Program-made: the position numbers and the translations under genes
Notes under the pieces: generated by a model
Told to the model about the DNA's origin: nothing
The model's database searches: none
Seen by the model: the letters and a program-made list of their open reading frames with translations, nothing else
Assembly (NCBI RefSeq): GCF_028335745.1
Contig: NZ_CP116477.1
Coordinates: 2,108,001-2,172,000 of the forward strand
Direction of reading: 5' to 3'
Length of the DNA stretch: 64,000 nt
DNA from: Pectobacterium sp. A5351
GTDB lineage: Bacteria > Pseudomonadota > Gammaproteobacteria > Enterobacterales > Enterobacteriaceae
Shown: one piece after another, positions 49,134 through 58,547 of the stretch
Layout: every line of letters starts with the position of its first letter
Position numbering within the stretch: the stretch's first letter is position 1

Positions 49134-50150
49134 CTACTCTGTCGTCAACATGAGCCGTAAACGACCGCCACCACCCCATATCTGACATTGCCATGCCTCA
49201 CACTGATAATTCAGTTGGTTGAGATAAGCACCTTCAAGTGTGCCTAAAGGGACGCCGCTATTCAGTGCGATTTGTTGTTCGTTAACATTCAGCGTCGCGT
49301 TTAATCCGGCAGAAATCAGTATCAACTGCTTTAGCTGTCGATGGTAATACCCCACCAGCAAAGGAAAACGGCCGTCCAGACTTGCCTGGCGCAACAGTTG
49401 GTTTACCTGCTTTAATAGTGTCGGCAAATACGGCAAACGATGTTGTTGATCAGCCAAATGCTCCTGAAGCAACCCATTGAACAACGTGCGAAGTAGTAAC
49501 GCTGCCAGTGTCCCGTTGTTATTGACCCCCTGAGTAACATCCAGGCAATAGAACGCTAACTCGGTATCCGAAAGCGCGGCAATATCCAACACCAGCCCCG
49601 GTTGTTCCGCCGCTGTCAACTGACGGTAATTAACACGGCAACGAGCAAGCGTTTGCTGAACGGGAGGCTGTAGCTGGGCAAGCAGCTTGGTTACAGACTC
49701 TGGAGATTGATTGAGGGAATCCATGTCCTGCATCAGTTGATCCATCTCATTCAACTGTGAAGTAAACATATCTGGATACAGACAGGACATCACCGCTTCA
49801 CGAAAGCGAACATAATCTCGAATCGGTTTCAGCAGCACATCCTGAACGCCAAGACGCAAGACTGTGGCAATATCCGCCATCTGGCTGGTTGCAGAAATGA
49901 TCAGTATTGGCGTATCGTTGCCCTTCAAACGCAGGCGTTCAAGGAACTCAATGCCTCCCATCGTCGGCATTTTCAGATCGCAAATCATTAAATCGGGTTG
50001 GTAGTTTTCAAGAATACTTAGCGCATCTAATCCATTAATTGCCTCCTGAACGGCAGCCCCAAGAGAAGTCAGATAACCAGCGAGCACAGATCGAAAAACG
50101 GCCTCGTCATCAATGACTAAAATATGCTTACCCGCCAGTGGTTGTTCCAT
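49134..50150 (-). CDS. rssB: RssB, adaptor for RpoS proteolysis
   Basis: Response-regulator adaptor that delivers the stationary-phase sigma factor RpoS to ClpXP. The 338 residues have an N-terminal receiver domain with phospho-acceptor Asp58 in LMICDLKMPTMGG and acidic pair DDE at 14-16, a Gln/Ser-containing linker, and a C-terminal PP2C-like domain. Order rssA-rssB-galU is kept. rssA ends upstream at 50315 after 164 bases. Confidence 0.96.
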   Translation of the reverse strand: MEQPLAGKHILVIDDEAVFRSVLAGYLTSLGAAVQEAINGLDALSILENYQPDLMICDLKMPTMGGIEFLERLRLKGNDTPILIISATSQMADIATVLRLGVQDVLLKPIRDYVRFREAVMSCLYPDMFTSQLNEMDQLMQDMDSLNQSPESVTKLLAQLQPPVQQTLARCRVNYRQLTAAEQPGLVLDIAALSDTELAFYCLDVTQGVNNNGTLAALLLRTLFNGLLQEHLADQQHRLPYLPTLLKQVNQLLRQASLDGRFPLLVGYYHRQLKQLILISAGLNATLNVNEQQIALNSGVPLGTLEGAYLNQLNYQCEAWQCQIWGGGGRLRLMLTTE

Positions 50151-50314
50151 CAGTACCCCTTACTTCAAACACCGAATAATCACACCTGCTTTAGCGCCGA
50201 CATGCCGGATAGACAGCATACTTACGCATTTCTAACGACATGTGTTTTGGCTACATGCGTTCTTAACTGCACACGCGCTCAACAGCATGCGCTCTTCATA
50301 CCCTACGTTCTTCG

Positions 50315-51223
50315 TTACGGCTCTTTCGCTAGCGGCAACAAATCATCACGCATCTTTTCTACCGCCTTATAACCGGCCTCAATCGCCTCCTGCGCCCGAT
50401 GAAAATCTAGTGTTGCGATCTGAGGGCAATACGGTTGCAGCAGCACGTCGGGCGGATCACCCGCCATCCGCGTCATCTTCAACCGATTTTCCAGAATTTG
50501 GATCGATGTGCTCATGATCTCCATCGCCCTTGGTGAACTTTCTGTTGGCTGACGCCGTCCTCGCAATAAACGTTCGCGAATTCTGCTACGCCAATCTTGC
50601 GGAACATTTTCCGCATCAATGTCTGACGCCGTCGGTTTGATAGATAGCAAATCCTGGTGGTTCAGGCTGGCATCGTGCTGAAGATCAACCGCAATCACAA
50701 TGTCAGCCCCCATTGCCCGTGCCAGAGAAACGGGAACAGGATTAACCACTGCACCATCCACCAGCCAGTAATCGTTAAATCGAACGGGGGATAGCAGGCC
50801 AGGCATGCTGCAAGACGCACGCATAGCCTGATGTAAATCGCCTTCTGTCAGCCAGAGCTCACGACCTGTACTCAGGTTTGTCGTCACCACGCCATATTTG
50901 ATATCACAGTCTTCAATCCGCGTTGTCTGGAGCAAATGCTTCACGCTATTGAATACACGATCGCCACGCAATAAACTACCGCGCTGCCAAGAGAGATCCA
51001 TCAGTCGAATCACGTCCCAGTAGCCAAACGCCCTCACCCAGCGATCCATTGACGTTAAATTGTTGGTGGCATACGCCGCCCCTACCAGCGCACCGATAGA
51101 GCACCCAGCTACAACGTCAACCGCGATCCCCATTTCTGTTAACGCATTAAATACTCCAATATGCGCCCATCCCTTCGCAGCCCCGGACCCCAAAGCGACG
51201 CCTATCTTTTTCCGCTGCATCAT
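50315..51223 (-). CDS. rssA: RssA, patatin-like phospholipase family protein
   Basis: Patatin-like protein of unknown substrate located upstream of rssB. Starting at 51223 (MMQRKKIGVALGSG...) gives 302 residues, in line with E. coli RssA; the frame extends ten codons upstream without conservation. The oxyanion hole GSGAAKGWAHIGV, nucleophile GCSIG (GXSXG) and the DGA/G catalytic Asp in VDGAVVNPVP are intact. Confidence 0.94.
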   Translation of the reverse strand: MMQRKKIGVALGSGAAKGWAHIGVFNALTEMGIAVDVVAGCSIGALVGAAYATNNLTSMDRWVRAFGYWDVIRLMDLSWQRGSLLRGDRVFNSVKHLLQTTRIEDCDIKYGVVTTNLSTGRELWLTEGDLHQAMRASCSMPGLLSPVRFNDYWLVDGAVVNPVPVSLARAMGADIVIAVDLQHDASLNHQDLLSIKPTASDIDAENVPQDWRSRIRERLLRGRRQPTESSPRAMEIMSTSIQILENRLKMTRMAGDPPDVLLQPYCPQIATLDFHRAQEAIEAGYKAVEKMRDDLLPLAKEP

Positions 51224-51352
51224 CGAACCACCCGACTTCATTTTAGCGCACATTGCTACACGTAGAGTTTCTTAGGTAACATATCGGCATCCTGCATAGG
51301 GATCTGTTTATTATCTATCAGTTTTTATCTTAAATTTTCTTCAGGAGACGTT

Positions 51353-51820
51353 GTGTCAGAACCTTGCCCCTGTTGCAGTGGATTGCAATATAACGCATGC
51401 TGCCAACCCTATCTCACGCATGCCGCAACAGCGGCTGAGCCAGTAATATTAATGCGATCGCGCTATACCGCCTACGTCAAACACGATGTCGATTACCTTA
51501 TCGCCACCTGGCATCCCGATCTCCAGCCCGAGAAATGGCGCGCGTCTCTCGCTGAAAGCTGCCAGAATTCCCAGTGGCTCGGCCTTACTATACTGGCAAC
51601 GTCTCCCGGGAAAACGCCCGATGAGGGTTATGTGGAATTCGCCGCACGTTATATATCGGAAACGGACAGCCAGCGAACAGAAGTAATGCGAGAACGCTCA
51701 CGCTTCCTTCGCCAGCATAATCGCTGGTACTATATAGACGGCGTTCATGTGCAGACAGGCAGAAATGAACCTTGCCCGTGCGATTCCGGCAAAAAATACA
51801 AAAAGTGCTGCGGACAATAG
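51353..51820 (+). CDS. ychJ: YchJ, SEC-C motif protein (UPF0225)
   Basis: Conserved protein of unknown role with zinc-binding SEC-C motifs at both ends: CPCCSGLQYNACC near the start and CPCDSGKKYKKCC at the end. The middle is a NTF2-like YchJ domain (RSRYTAYVKHDVDYLIATWH). Start is a GTG with CAGGAGACGTT before it. 155 residues, close to E. coli YchJ. It is divergent from rssA. Confidence 0.94.
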   Translation: MSEPCPCCSGLQYNACCQPYLTHAATAAEPVILMRSRYTAYVKHDVDYLIATWHPDLQPEKWRASLAESCQNSQWLGLTILATSPGKTPDEGYVEFAARYISETDSQRTEVMRERSRFLRQHNRWYYIDGVHVQTGRNEPCPCDSGKKYKKCCGQ

Positions 51821-51903
51821 AACACAGGCAGTCGCCCGCGCGGCGTTACCGCTGCGGTACCATCAGATCGTTATTTTAGTTTTTGGACAGGATCCACACG
51901 CTC

Positions 51904-52752
51904 ATGCAATCCCAAAATATACAAAGAAAAGTATTACGAACCATTTGCCCCGACGCAAAAGGGCTCATCGCGAAAATTACGAATATTTGTTACAAGCACG
52001 AACTGAACATCGTACAAAACAATGAGTTTGTCGATCATCGCACTGGCCGCTTTTTCATGCGGACCGAGTTGGAAGGGATTTTCAATGACACCACGCTGTT
52101 AGCCGATCTGGATAGCGCACTTCCCGAAGGGTCGTCTCGCGAATTAACCACAGCTGGCCGTCGTCGCATCGTCGTTCTGGTGACAAAAGAAGCCCACTGC
52201 CTGGGCGATCTGTTGATGAAAAGCGCCTATGGCGGTCTGGATGTCGAAATTGCTGCCGTCATCGGCAACCACGATACCCTACAGACGTTGGTCGAGCGGT
52301 TTGATATTCCTTTCCATCTGGTCAGCCATGAAGGATTGACTCGCGAAGAGCACGATCAAAAGATGATCGCGCAGATCGATCAATACAAACCTGATTACGT
52401 CGTGCTGGCGAAATATATGCGAGTGCTGACGCCGGCATTTGTTCAGCACTACCCGAATCAGGTGATCAATATTCACCACTCGTTCTTACCTGCCTTTATC
52501 GGTGCTCGCCCGTACCATCAGGCTTACGAACGTGGTGTGAAAATCATTGGCGCGACGGCACACTACGTCAACGATAACCTGGATGAAGGTCCCATCATCA
52601 TGCAGGACGTTATTCACGTCGACCATACTTACTCGGCAGATGACATGATGCGCGCGGGCCGTGACGTTGAGAAAAATGTCCTTAGCCGTGCATTATATCG
52701 CGTGCTGGCACAGCGTGTTTTTGTCTACGGTAACCGCACCATTATCCTGTAA
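51904..52752 (+). CDS. purU: Formyltetrahydrofolate deformylase
   Basis: Hydrolyses 10-formyl-THF to THF and formate, balancing one-carbon pools with glycine. The ATG at 51904 gives 282 residues: an N-terminal ACT domain (VLRTICPDAKGLIAKITNICYKHELN) for Met/Gly regulation, then a formyltransferase-fold domain with the catalytic His in NIHHSFLPAFIGARPYHQAY. Seven extra codons upstream are open but unconserved. Confidence 0.96.
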   Translation: MQSQNIQRKVLRTICPDAKGLIAKITNICYKHELNIVQNNEFVDHRTGRFFMRTELEGIFNDTTLLADLDSALPEGSSRELTTAGRRRIVVLVTKEAHCLGDLLMKSAYGGLDVEIAAVIGNHDTLQTLVERFDIPFHLVSHEGLTREEHDQKMIAQIDQYKPDYVVLAKYMRVLTPAFVQHYPNQVINIHHSFLPAFIGARPYHQAYERGVKIIGATAHYVNDNLDEGPIIMQDVIHVDHTYSADDMMRAGRDVEKNVLSRALYRVLAQRVFVYGNRTIIL

Positions 52753-52837
52753 TTGGTTGATCGGACATCTTTTTGTATAAGGATGCGCCGAACGGAATAA
52801 AAAAACGGCAACCGCATTTATTTTTGATATATACCGC

Positions 52838-52865
52838 TTTACAGAGGCGCGTCATTTGCTATGAT
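52838..52865 (+). promoter_or_regulatory. tRNA-Tyr promoter
   Basis: -35 TTTACA (52838-52843), 16-base spacer, -10 TATGAT (52860-52865), followed by a GC-rich discriminator (GCGCCCC), the arrangement typical of stringently controlled stable-RNA promoters. The mature tRNA begins 42 bases after the -10. Confidence 0.8.
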
Positions 52866-52906
52866 GCGCCCCACTTGAAGCGAAAGCCTCTTGTAGCAAG
52901 GCCAGT

Positions 52907-52974
<68 letters not shown>

Positions 52975-52991
<17 letters not shown>

Positions 52992-53148
52992 TTTCAAAGC
53001 AGCTCCTCTGAATTACACCCCAGCACCAAAGCATCAGATTCCCATTAGGGGAAGGTGAGAACCTTCGACCAAGGTTCGACAAAACCGGAACGGTTTTGAG
53101 CAACGCGCCAGCGTTGACCCGCAGGGCGAGGAGCGAAGCGACGAGTCA
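52975..53148 (+). repeat. tRNA-Tyr downstream repeat, unit 1 (174 bp)
   Basis: Begins inside the tRNA 3' end (TCCTTCCCCCACCACC) and runs to the next copy of the same tRNA tail. It contains stems such as GAACCTT/AAGGTTC, AAAACCG/CGGTTTT and CAACGC/GCGTTG. The layout mirrors the 178-bp repeats that follow tyrT in E. coli (the rtT region). Confidence 0.85.
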
Positions 53149-53321
53149 TCCTTCCCCCACCACCATTTCAAAGTAGTTCCTCTGAATAACATCCCAACGC
53201 CAAAACATCAGATTCCCATTAGGGGAAGGTGAGAACCTTCGACCAAGGTTCGACAAAACCGGCACGGTTTTGAGCAACGCCCAGCGTTGACCCGCAGGGC
53301 GAGGAGCGAAGCGACGAGTTA
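53149..53321 (+). repeat. tRNA-Tyr downstream repeat, unit 2 (173 bp)
   Basis: Near-identical to unit 1 with scattered substitutions and one deletion in the CGCGCCAGCG region. A third, broken tRNA tail (ATCCTTCCCC-ACCTCCC) follows at 53321-53338, marking a truncated further unit. Confidence 0.85.
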
Positions 53322-53382
53322 TCCTTCCCCACCTCCCATACCGATAATCAGCACGACATAGGCGATGGGGCAAAAATCTACC

Positions 53383-54009
53383 TTACGCTTTTCCTTTCCA
53401 GCGCCCTGGAACATAAGAGAAAACGGGAAGTTGCCATGACCAGCGAATTGCCGCCAGACGCACGGCCAAACCAATAGTGAATGACGTCAGCAGGTTAATA
53501 TCGTGGTTGACGTTAAGTGACTTGAGCCCCAGATATAAAAGCGCGACTAAAAGCGAGACGCTGGCGTACAACTCTTTCTTCAATACCATTGGTGTACGGT
53601 TGCAGAAGATATCACGCAATATTCCACCAAAAATGCCGGTCACGATACCCGCCATGACCACCACCGTCATCGAATAATTCAGCTTCAGTGCCACATTGCA
53701 ACCAATGATGGTGAAGGCAATGAGTCCCATCGCATCCAGTACCAGAAAGAGGCGGTGCAAATGGTGCATAAAGCGCGCAACAATAATCGTGAAAAGACCC
53801 GCACCAATAGTGAGGTAGATATAGCCGGGATGCTGCGTCCAGCCGATGGGATAATTACCGAGGAGAATATCGCGAACGGTGCCACCACCAAGTGCGGTGA
53901 TAAAGGCAATCATGCCTACGCCAAAAATGTCCATATTACGACGTCCAGCGGCTAGCGCCCCGGACATCCCCTCTGCCGTAATCGCGATCAGATAGATGTA
54001 AGTCAGCAC
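53383..54009 (-). CDS. Predicted glycine transporter, TRIC/UPF0126 (PF03458) family
   Basis: Inner-membrane protein of the YadS/YicG type. The GTG at 54009 with AGGA eight bases upstream gives 208 residues; the longer open frame covers the riboswitch and is not coding. Two internally repeated halves of three helices each are visible: AFITALGGGTVRDILLGNYPIGW in the first and GIVTGIFGGILRDIFCNRTPMVL in the second, the repeat motif G-G-G-x-x-RD of the family. The tandem glycine riboswitch directly upstream supports glycine as substrate. It lies between tRNA-Tyr and xthA, where E. coli has nothing comparable. Confidence 0.92.
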   Translation of the reverse strand: MLTYIYLIAITAEGMSGALAAGRRNMDIFGVGMIAFITALGGGTVRDILLGNYPIGWTQHPGYIYLTIGAGLFTIIVARFMHHLHRLFLVLDAMGLIAFTIIGCNVALKLNYSMTVVVMAGIVTGIFGGILRDIFCNRTPMVLKKELYASVSLLVALLYLGLKSLNVNHDINLLTSFTIGLAVRLAAIRWSWQLPVFSYVPGRWKGKA

Positions 54010-54030
54010 ACAAGTTATCCTGTGAAATGT

Positions 54031-54222
54031 GCCACTCCCTCTGTCCGCTTTACCTGAGAGTTTACGCAGCCGTGCTGCTTGCCCCTTCGGTGGGTTGCAT
54101 CGCAACCTCTCTCCAGTTGGCTTCAATGGAATTCGCAGTTAGGGTAGCCTGAGCGATTATGGGAGTTTGCGCCTTCGGCGGAGCGTTATATATACCCTAG
54201 GGTATACGCCCTCTCTCCTGCG
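54031..54222 (-). ncRNA. Tandem glycine riboswitch
   Basis: Two consecutive glycine aptamers on the minus strand. Aptamer 1 (54134-54222) is closed by CGCAG/CTGCG and contains GGAGAGAG, the core CGCCGAAGGCGCAAACTC and CTCAGG. Aptamer 2 (54031-54121) is closed by GCCAACT/AGTGGC and contains GGAGAGAGG, CACCGAAGGGGCAA, AAACTCTCAGGTAAA and GGACAGAGG. All are hallmarks of the gcvT-type motif. The gene's AGGA Shine-Dalgarno lies about 11 bases beyond aptamer 2, so control of translation initiation is plausible. Confidence 0.93.
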
Positions 54223-54426
54223 AGGTGCGGAGTATAACGGTCGACAAGCCTTAGATTCAACTGAATATAAGTGAATCTTATTTTCACGGATGCTCATCTG
54301 CGTTAACCGCTTCTAACATCACGGCAATATCTTCATTCGCGCGTACCGAAAGCCCCTCCTCACCATGACGCCATACCTCATTTTCTGCTACCATCTGGTC
54401 ACATTTTTCAGCGAATGGCAGCGAAC

Positions 54427-55233
54427 ATGAAAGTTGTATCTTTTAATATCAATGGCCTGCGGGCGCGCCCTCATCAGTTGGCCGCCATTATCGAACAACA
54501 CCAGCCGGATGTGATCGGGTTGCAGGAAACCAAAGTCCACGATGACATGTTTCCGTTAGAGGATGTCAGCCAGTACGGCTACCACGTTTATTATCATGGG
54601 CAAAAAGGGCACTACGGCGTCGCCCTGCTGTGTAAATCGCAGCCGATTGCGGTACGTCGCGGTTTCCCAACGGATGAAGACGATGCGCAGCGCCGGATCA
54701 TCATGGCGGATTTCGCCACCGAGCACGGCACCTTCACAATCGTTAACGGGTATTTTCCGCAGGGAGAAAGCCGCGACCATCCGGTGAAATTCCCCGCTAA
54801 GACACGTTTCTATCAGGATCTGCAAACCTATCTGGATCAGCACCACAGCGCCACGCAACCGCTGATCGTAATGGGTGATGTCAATATCAGCCCCACCGAT
54901 CTGGATATCGGTATTGGCGAGGAGAATCGCAAGCGCTGGCTACGCACCGGGAAATGCTCTTTCCTGCCGGAAGAGCGTGAATGGATGGCGCGTTTGCAAG
55001 GCTGGGGATTGATTGACACCTTCCGTGCCGCCAACCCCGAGAGCAACGATCGTTTTTCGTGGTTTGATTACCGCTCAGCCGGGTTTGATGACAACCGTGG
55101 CCTGCGTATCGACCTGATTCTCGCCAGCACGTTTCTGGCCGAACGCTGCGTTGCTACCGGCATTGACTACGAGATCCGTGGAATGGAGAAGCCGTCCGAC
55201 CATGCGCCAATTTGGGCACAATTTGCGCTGTAG
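54427..55233 (+). CDS. xthA: Exonuclease III
   Basis: Major AP endonuclease and 3'-5' exonuclease of base-excision repair. The ATG at 54427 gives 268 residues, equal to E. coli. Active-site segments are [33 protein letters not shown] (Asp near 151), [12 protein letters not shown] and the terminal SDHAPIW (Asp-His). Divergent from the glycine transporter gene. Confidence 0.97.
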   Translation: MKVVSFNINGLRARPHQLAAIIEQHQPDVIGLQETKVHDDMFPLEDVSQYGYHVYYHGQKGHYGVALLCKSQPIAVRRGFPTDEDDAQRRIIMADFATEHGTFTIVNGYFPQGESRDHPVKFPAKTRFYQDLQTYLDQHHSATQPLIVMGDVNISPTDLDIGIGEENRKRWLRTGKCSFLPEEREWMARLQGWGLIDTFRAANPESNDRFSWFDYRSAGFDDNRGLRIDLILASTFLAERCVATGIDYEIRGMEKPSDHAPIWAQFAL

Positions 55234-55270
55234 GAATAGATCGCGCTGTAGAGAGAATGCGTTGTAAAGA

Positions 55271-55335
55271 CAGTGCGTAGTAAAAAATAGTACTTGGTAA
55301 AAATAGTACCTGGTAAAAATAATACGCGGTAAAAA
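55271..55335. repeat. Tandem 16-bp degenerate units after xthA
   Basis: Successive units TAGTACTTGGTAAAAA, TAGTACCTGGTAAAAA and TAATACGCGGTAAAAA, preceded by a related CAGTGCGTAGTAAAAAA. They lie between the xthA stop and the terminator. The GTAAAAA core recalls the 17-bp units at 13132. Confidence 0.7.
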
Positions 55336-55370
55336 TGCTATCCCCGCAGTGCATCGAAGCACGCGGGGAT
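55335..55370 (-). terminator. Terminator of the topB-ynjH unit
   Basis: ATCCCCGC (55340-55347) pairs with GCGGGGAT (55363-55370), with inner GTGC/GCAC. On the minus strand it is followed by AGCATTTTTACC, fitting the end of the ynjH transcript; it could also stop xthA. Confidence 0.8.
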
Positions 55371-55415
55371 GAAAAGCAGCGGAAGCAGTAAACGTCATGC
55401 TTCCTTAACGCGCCG

Positions 55416-55706
55416 TTATTGCTTAATCAACTGCCATATCAGGTTATTCGTTCCCAACGTTTGCTTGTCCCGCACGCATTGCAGAATCACACCTTCGACC
55501 TTCAGCACCGCGCCTTCGGAATAGTTCCGATTTTCATACACACAGCAGCGCAGGCAGTTGTTACTTTGCTCACGCACCGTCGTCCCGGCACCCCACACTT
55601 CCGGTGGTACGGGAACGACAATATCCGTCCCGCCGCGATTCGCCTGCGCCAGCGTGGGCAGCACCAGCATCACACTGGCGAAACACAAAGACACTAACGA
55701 TTTCAT
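55416..55706 (-). CDS. ynjH: YnjH, DUF1496 secreted small protein
   Basis: A 96-residue protein of unknown function. Signal peptide [22 protein letters not shown], then [17 protein letters not shown], as in E. coli YnjH. The mature part has a Cys cluster [28 protein letters not shown], which may form disulfides in the periplasm. The start overlaps the topB stop by four bases; E. coli also keeps ynjH beside xthA. Confidence 0.9.
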   Translation of the reverse strand: MKSLVSLCFASVMLVLPTLAQANRGGTDIVVPVPPEVWGAGTTVREQSNNCLRCCVYENRNYSEGAVLKVEGVILQCVRDKQTLGTNNLIWQLIKQ

Positions 55707-57628
55707 TGCTCCTGCTCCTTCGCTTTTCTAGTCTGAGGCTTGCGCCGTTTTGCGGCACCCGACTGCGGCGCGGAAAGCCCTTTAAATGCTCTCACCGCAC
55801 CGTTTTGTTTAGCTTGCTGAATCAACGCCTGCAAGGAATGAGTCAACGGCTGCATAAAATCTTGATAGCGACATTTCTTCTCGCTGATTTGCGTCAACGT
55901 GGCTTCCCAATGTGCGGTCATATCGGGGTGTGCCGCGCTGTCAGGCAGTGAGTGAATCAACGCCCGCCCCGCTTCGCTTGCGTGAATATAGCGCGCTTTC
56001 TTAAACAGAAACGTCCGTTTAAACAGTAATTCGATAATACCCGCACGCGTCGCCTCGGTGCCTAACCCATCGGTTGCCCGCAGGATTTTCTTCAGTTCTT
56101 TATCCTGCACAAAACGCGCGATGCCTGTCATCGCCGATAACAACGTGGCATCGGTAAACGGCCGCGGCGGCTGAGTTTGGCGCTCAACCACTTCACCGCG
56201 TTCACACAGTAACTCATCACCTTTGGCCACCACGGGTAACGGCATGCCTTCGTTTTCTTCGTCACGTTCTTTACCGCCCAGCAGCGTGCGCCACCCCGCT
56301 TCGGCCAGAAACCGCGCTTTGGCAATAAATTTACCCCCCTCGATATCCAGTTCAATGACGCATTTGCGAAATACGGCATCCGGGCAGAACTGCATGATGT
56401 ACTGCCGTGCGACTAAGCCATATACCTTGCGCTCATTCTCCGTCAGCGAGGCGCTTGCAGTGCGGGCAGTAGGAATAATCGCGTGGTGAGCATCGACCTT
56501 ACCATCGTCCCAGCAGCGGTTACGCCGATCCACATCCATAACTGGCGGTGGCAACAGGTCGGGGTGGTGTACGGATATCGCGTTTAAGACGGCATGACGC
56601 CCGGCAAAATGCTCTTCTGGCAGATAGCGACAGTCAGAACGCGGGTACGTAATCAGCTTATGGGTTTCATAGAGCTTCTGGCACACGTCCAACACCTGTT
56701 GCGCACTGAGCCCAAAACGCTTTGCGGCCTCAATCTGTAGCGTCGAGAGCGAATAAGGCAGCGGTGCAGTTTCCGATTCCCGTTTATCATTATAGCTGGT
56801 GACAAACGCGGGCTGGCCTTCGATACGTTTGACGACATGTTCCGCCAGAGAACGGTGCAATAAACGCCCTTCTTCATCCTGATACGGTTCACAGGATTCA
56901 CTGGGCTGCCAAAGCGCAACAAAACGCTCATCGGCAGGCGTCACGATATGCGCTTTCACTTCAAAATAATCTTTGGAAACGAAGTTTTCTATCTCTTCAT
57001 CTCGCCGCACCACCAGCCCCAGCACCGGCGTTTGCACGCGGCCAACCGACAGCACGCCGTCATAGCCGGCATTGCGTCCTAATATCGTATAGGCGCGGGT
57101 CATATTAATGCCGTAGAGCCAATCTGCCCGGGAACGCGCGAGAGCAGAAACACATAGGGGAATAAACTCCCTGTTTTCTCGCAAGCGAGAAACGGCACGC
57201 TCTACCGCCTGTGGGTTGAGATCGTTGATCAAACAGCGACGTACTTGCTGACGCTTTTCTTCCGGCAAAGCCAGGTATTCCAGCACTTCATCCACCAGCA
57301 GTTGCCCTTCACGATCGGGGTCTCCCGCATGAATCACTTCGCTGGCATCATTCAGGAGCTTTTTAATGATGTTCAACTGCTTGCTGACCGAAGGACGCGG
57401 TTGCAGCAACCATTTCTGTGGGATGATAGGTAAATCGGCAAGCGACCACCGTGCGTAGCGCGCATCATAAACATCTGGCTGCGCCTGCTCCAGCAGGTGC
57501 CCCACGCACCACGTCACGACATCATTCTGACCGCAGGCAATAAAACCATCGCCGCGTCGATGCGGTTTGGGTAACACGTCTGCAATCGCCCGCGCCAGGC
57601 TGGGCTTTTCGGCAATAAAAAGTCGCAT
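55703..57628 (-). CDS. topB: DNA topoisomerase III
   Basis: Type IA topoisomerase acting mainly in decatenation and recombination intermediates. It has 641 residues against 653 in E. coli. The N-terminal [26 protein letters not shown], the acidic motif [15 protein letters not shown], the catalytic tyrosine in [18 protein letters not shown] and [15 protein letters not shown] are all present. The C-terminal tail is basic ([18 protein letters not shown]). No zinc fingers, as expected for TopB. Confidence 0.96.
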   Translation of the reverse strand: MRLFIAEKPSLARAIADVLPKPHRRGDGFIACGQNDVVTWCVGHLLEQAQPDVYDARYARWSLADLPIIPQKWLLQPRPSVSKQLNIIKKLLNDASEVIHAGDPDREGQLLVDEVLEYLALPEEKRQQVRRCLINDLNPQAVERAVSRLRENREFIPLCVSALARSRADWLYGINMTRAYTILGRNAGYDGVLSVGRVQTPVLGLVVRRDEEIENFVSKDYFEVKAHIVTPADERFVALWQPSESCEPYQDEEGRLLHRSLAEHVVKRIEGQPAFVTSYNDKRESETAPLPYSLSTLQIEAAKRFGLSAQQVLDVCQKLYETHKLITYPRSDCRYLPEEHFAGRHAVLNAISVHHPDLLPPPVMDVDRRNRCWDDGKVDAHHAIIPTARTASASLTENERKVYGLVARQYIMQFCPDAVFRKCVIELDIEGGKFIAKARFLAEAGWRTLLGGKERDEENEGMPLPVVAKGDELLCERGEVVERQTQPPRPFTDATLLSAMTGIARFVQDKELKKILRATDGLGTEATRAGIIELLFKRTFLFKKARYIHASEAGRALIHSLPDSAAHPDMTAHWEATLTQISEKKCRYQDFMQPLTHSLQALIQQAKQNGAVRAFKGLSAPQSGAAKRRKPQTRKAKEQEQ

Positions 57629-57656
57629 TATTCACCCTATCGCACACAGGCTGGCA

Positions 57657-57679
57657 TTTCCCGCGTCATTCGCGGGAAA
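57657..57679 (-). terminator. Hairpin between ydjA and topB
   Basis: TTTCCCGCG, loop TCATT, CGCGGGAAA: a 9-bp perfect stem in the 99 bases between the ydjA stop and the topB start. No long T-run follows, so it may be partial. Confidence 0.5.
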
Positions 57680-57727
57680 GCACACGGTAAAACGGGTGGG
57701 AAGTCGGTATTCTTCAAAAGATGACGA

Positions 57728-58279
57728 TCAGAAGTAGTGAACAAACGTGTCGGTATCAAGCGGCGTGACCGTCGTTGAGGCTTTGAGCTGCGGCGTCCCC
57801 AGATAGAGGAAACCAACAATTTCATCCTGTTCCCGACAGTTGAATGCTTCGCGCACCAGCGCATTGTGCGTCCAGGTGCCGCTGCGCCAAATACCGTTAA
57901 AGCCCTGCGCCAGTGCCGCCATCTGCATGGCCTGAACCGCACAACCGGCGGAGACAATTTGCTCCCACAGCGGAACTTTCGGGTTCTCTTCGCAATGCGC
58001 GACAACGGTGATAATCAGCGGAGCGCGATAAGGTGCCTGCCGCGCTTTATCGATACCGGCGTCGTCCAAGCCTTCCTGCTGCGCCGCACGGGTCAGCAGC
58101 GTACTAAAACGATCCAGGCCGTCATTTTCGATCATAAAAAAGCGCCACGGCTGCATGGCACCATGATCCGGCGCACGCATACCCGCGTGGATAATGTTAT
58201 TCAATGCGTCACCCGTGGGTGCCGGCGCGGTCAGGCGCGAGGCCGAACGACGATTCAATAGCAATTCAAGAGCATCCAT
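57728..58279 (-). CDS. ydjA: YdjA, NAD(P)H nitroreductase
   Basis: Small FMN-dependent nitroreductase-family oxidoreductase; physiological substrate unknown. The ATG at 58279 gives 183 residues, as in E. coli YdjA, beginning [19 protein letters not shown]-binding features are RRSASR at the N terminus, [12 protein letters not shown] and the GFNGIWRSG segment. Upstream in-frame codons (to 58324) are not conserved. Neighbours topB and sppA match E. coli. Confidence 0.95.
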   Translation of the reverse strand: MDALELLLNRRSASRLTAPAPTGDALNNIIHAGMRAPDHGAMQPWRFFMIENDGLDRFSTLLTRAAQQEGLDDAGIDKARQAPYRAPLIITVVAHCEENPKVPLWEQIVSAGCAVQAMQMAALAQGFNGIWRSGTWTHNALVREAFNCREQDEIVGFLYLGTPQLKASTTVTPLDTDTFVHYF

Positions 58280-58547
58280 CGCACATCTCCTGTCTGGCAA
58301 TATAATTTCTACTGTACACCCCATTTCTACGGAAGAAACGGCTGCACGGCAACGTTGCGCGCCACGTTAGCACAAGTAGAAGTTTTGTTACAAGATAACC
58401 CCGACAGGGCGCGCTTCCGCGGCGATTTAATGCTGACTTTTTACTGTCCGCTCATTAGGATACTATCACTCCTTGTGCTTCATCACTTGCCAGAGGGCAA
58501 GTTGAAGGACGTAGAGCACACGTTGTTTACCCGTTCATGGAGATATC

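Noticed and set aside
54010..54126. N-terminal extension of the glycine transporter
   Set aside because: The open frame overlaps aptamer 2 of the riboswitch; the GTG at 54009 with AGGA fits family length.
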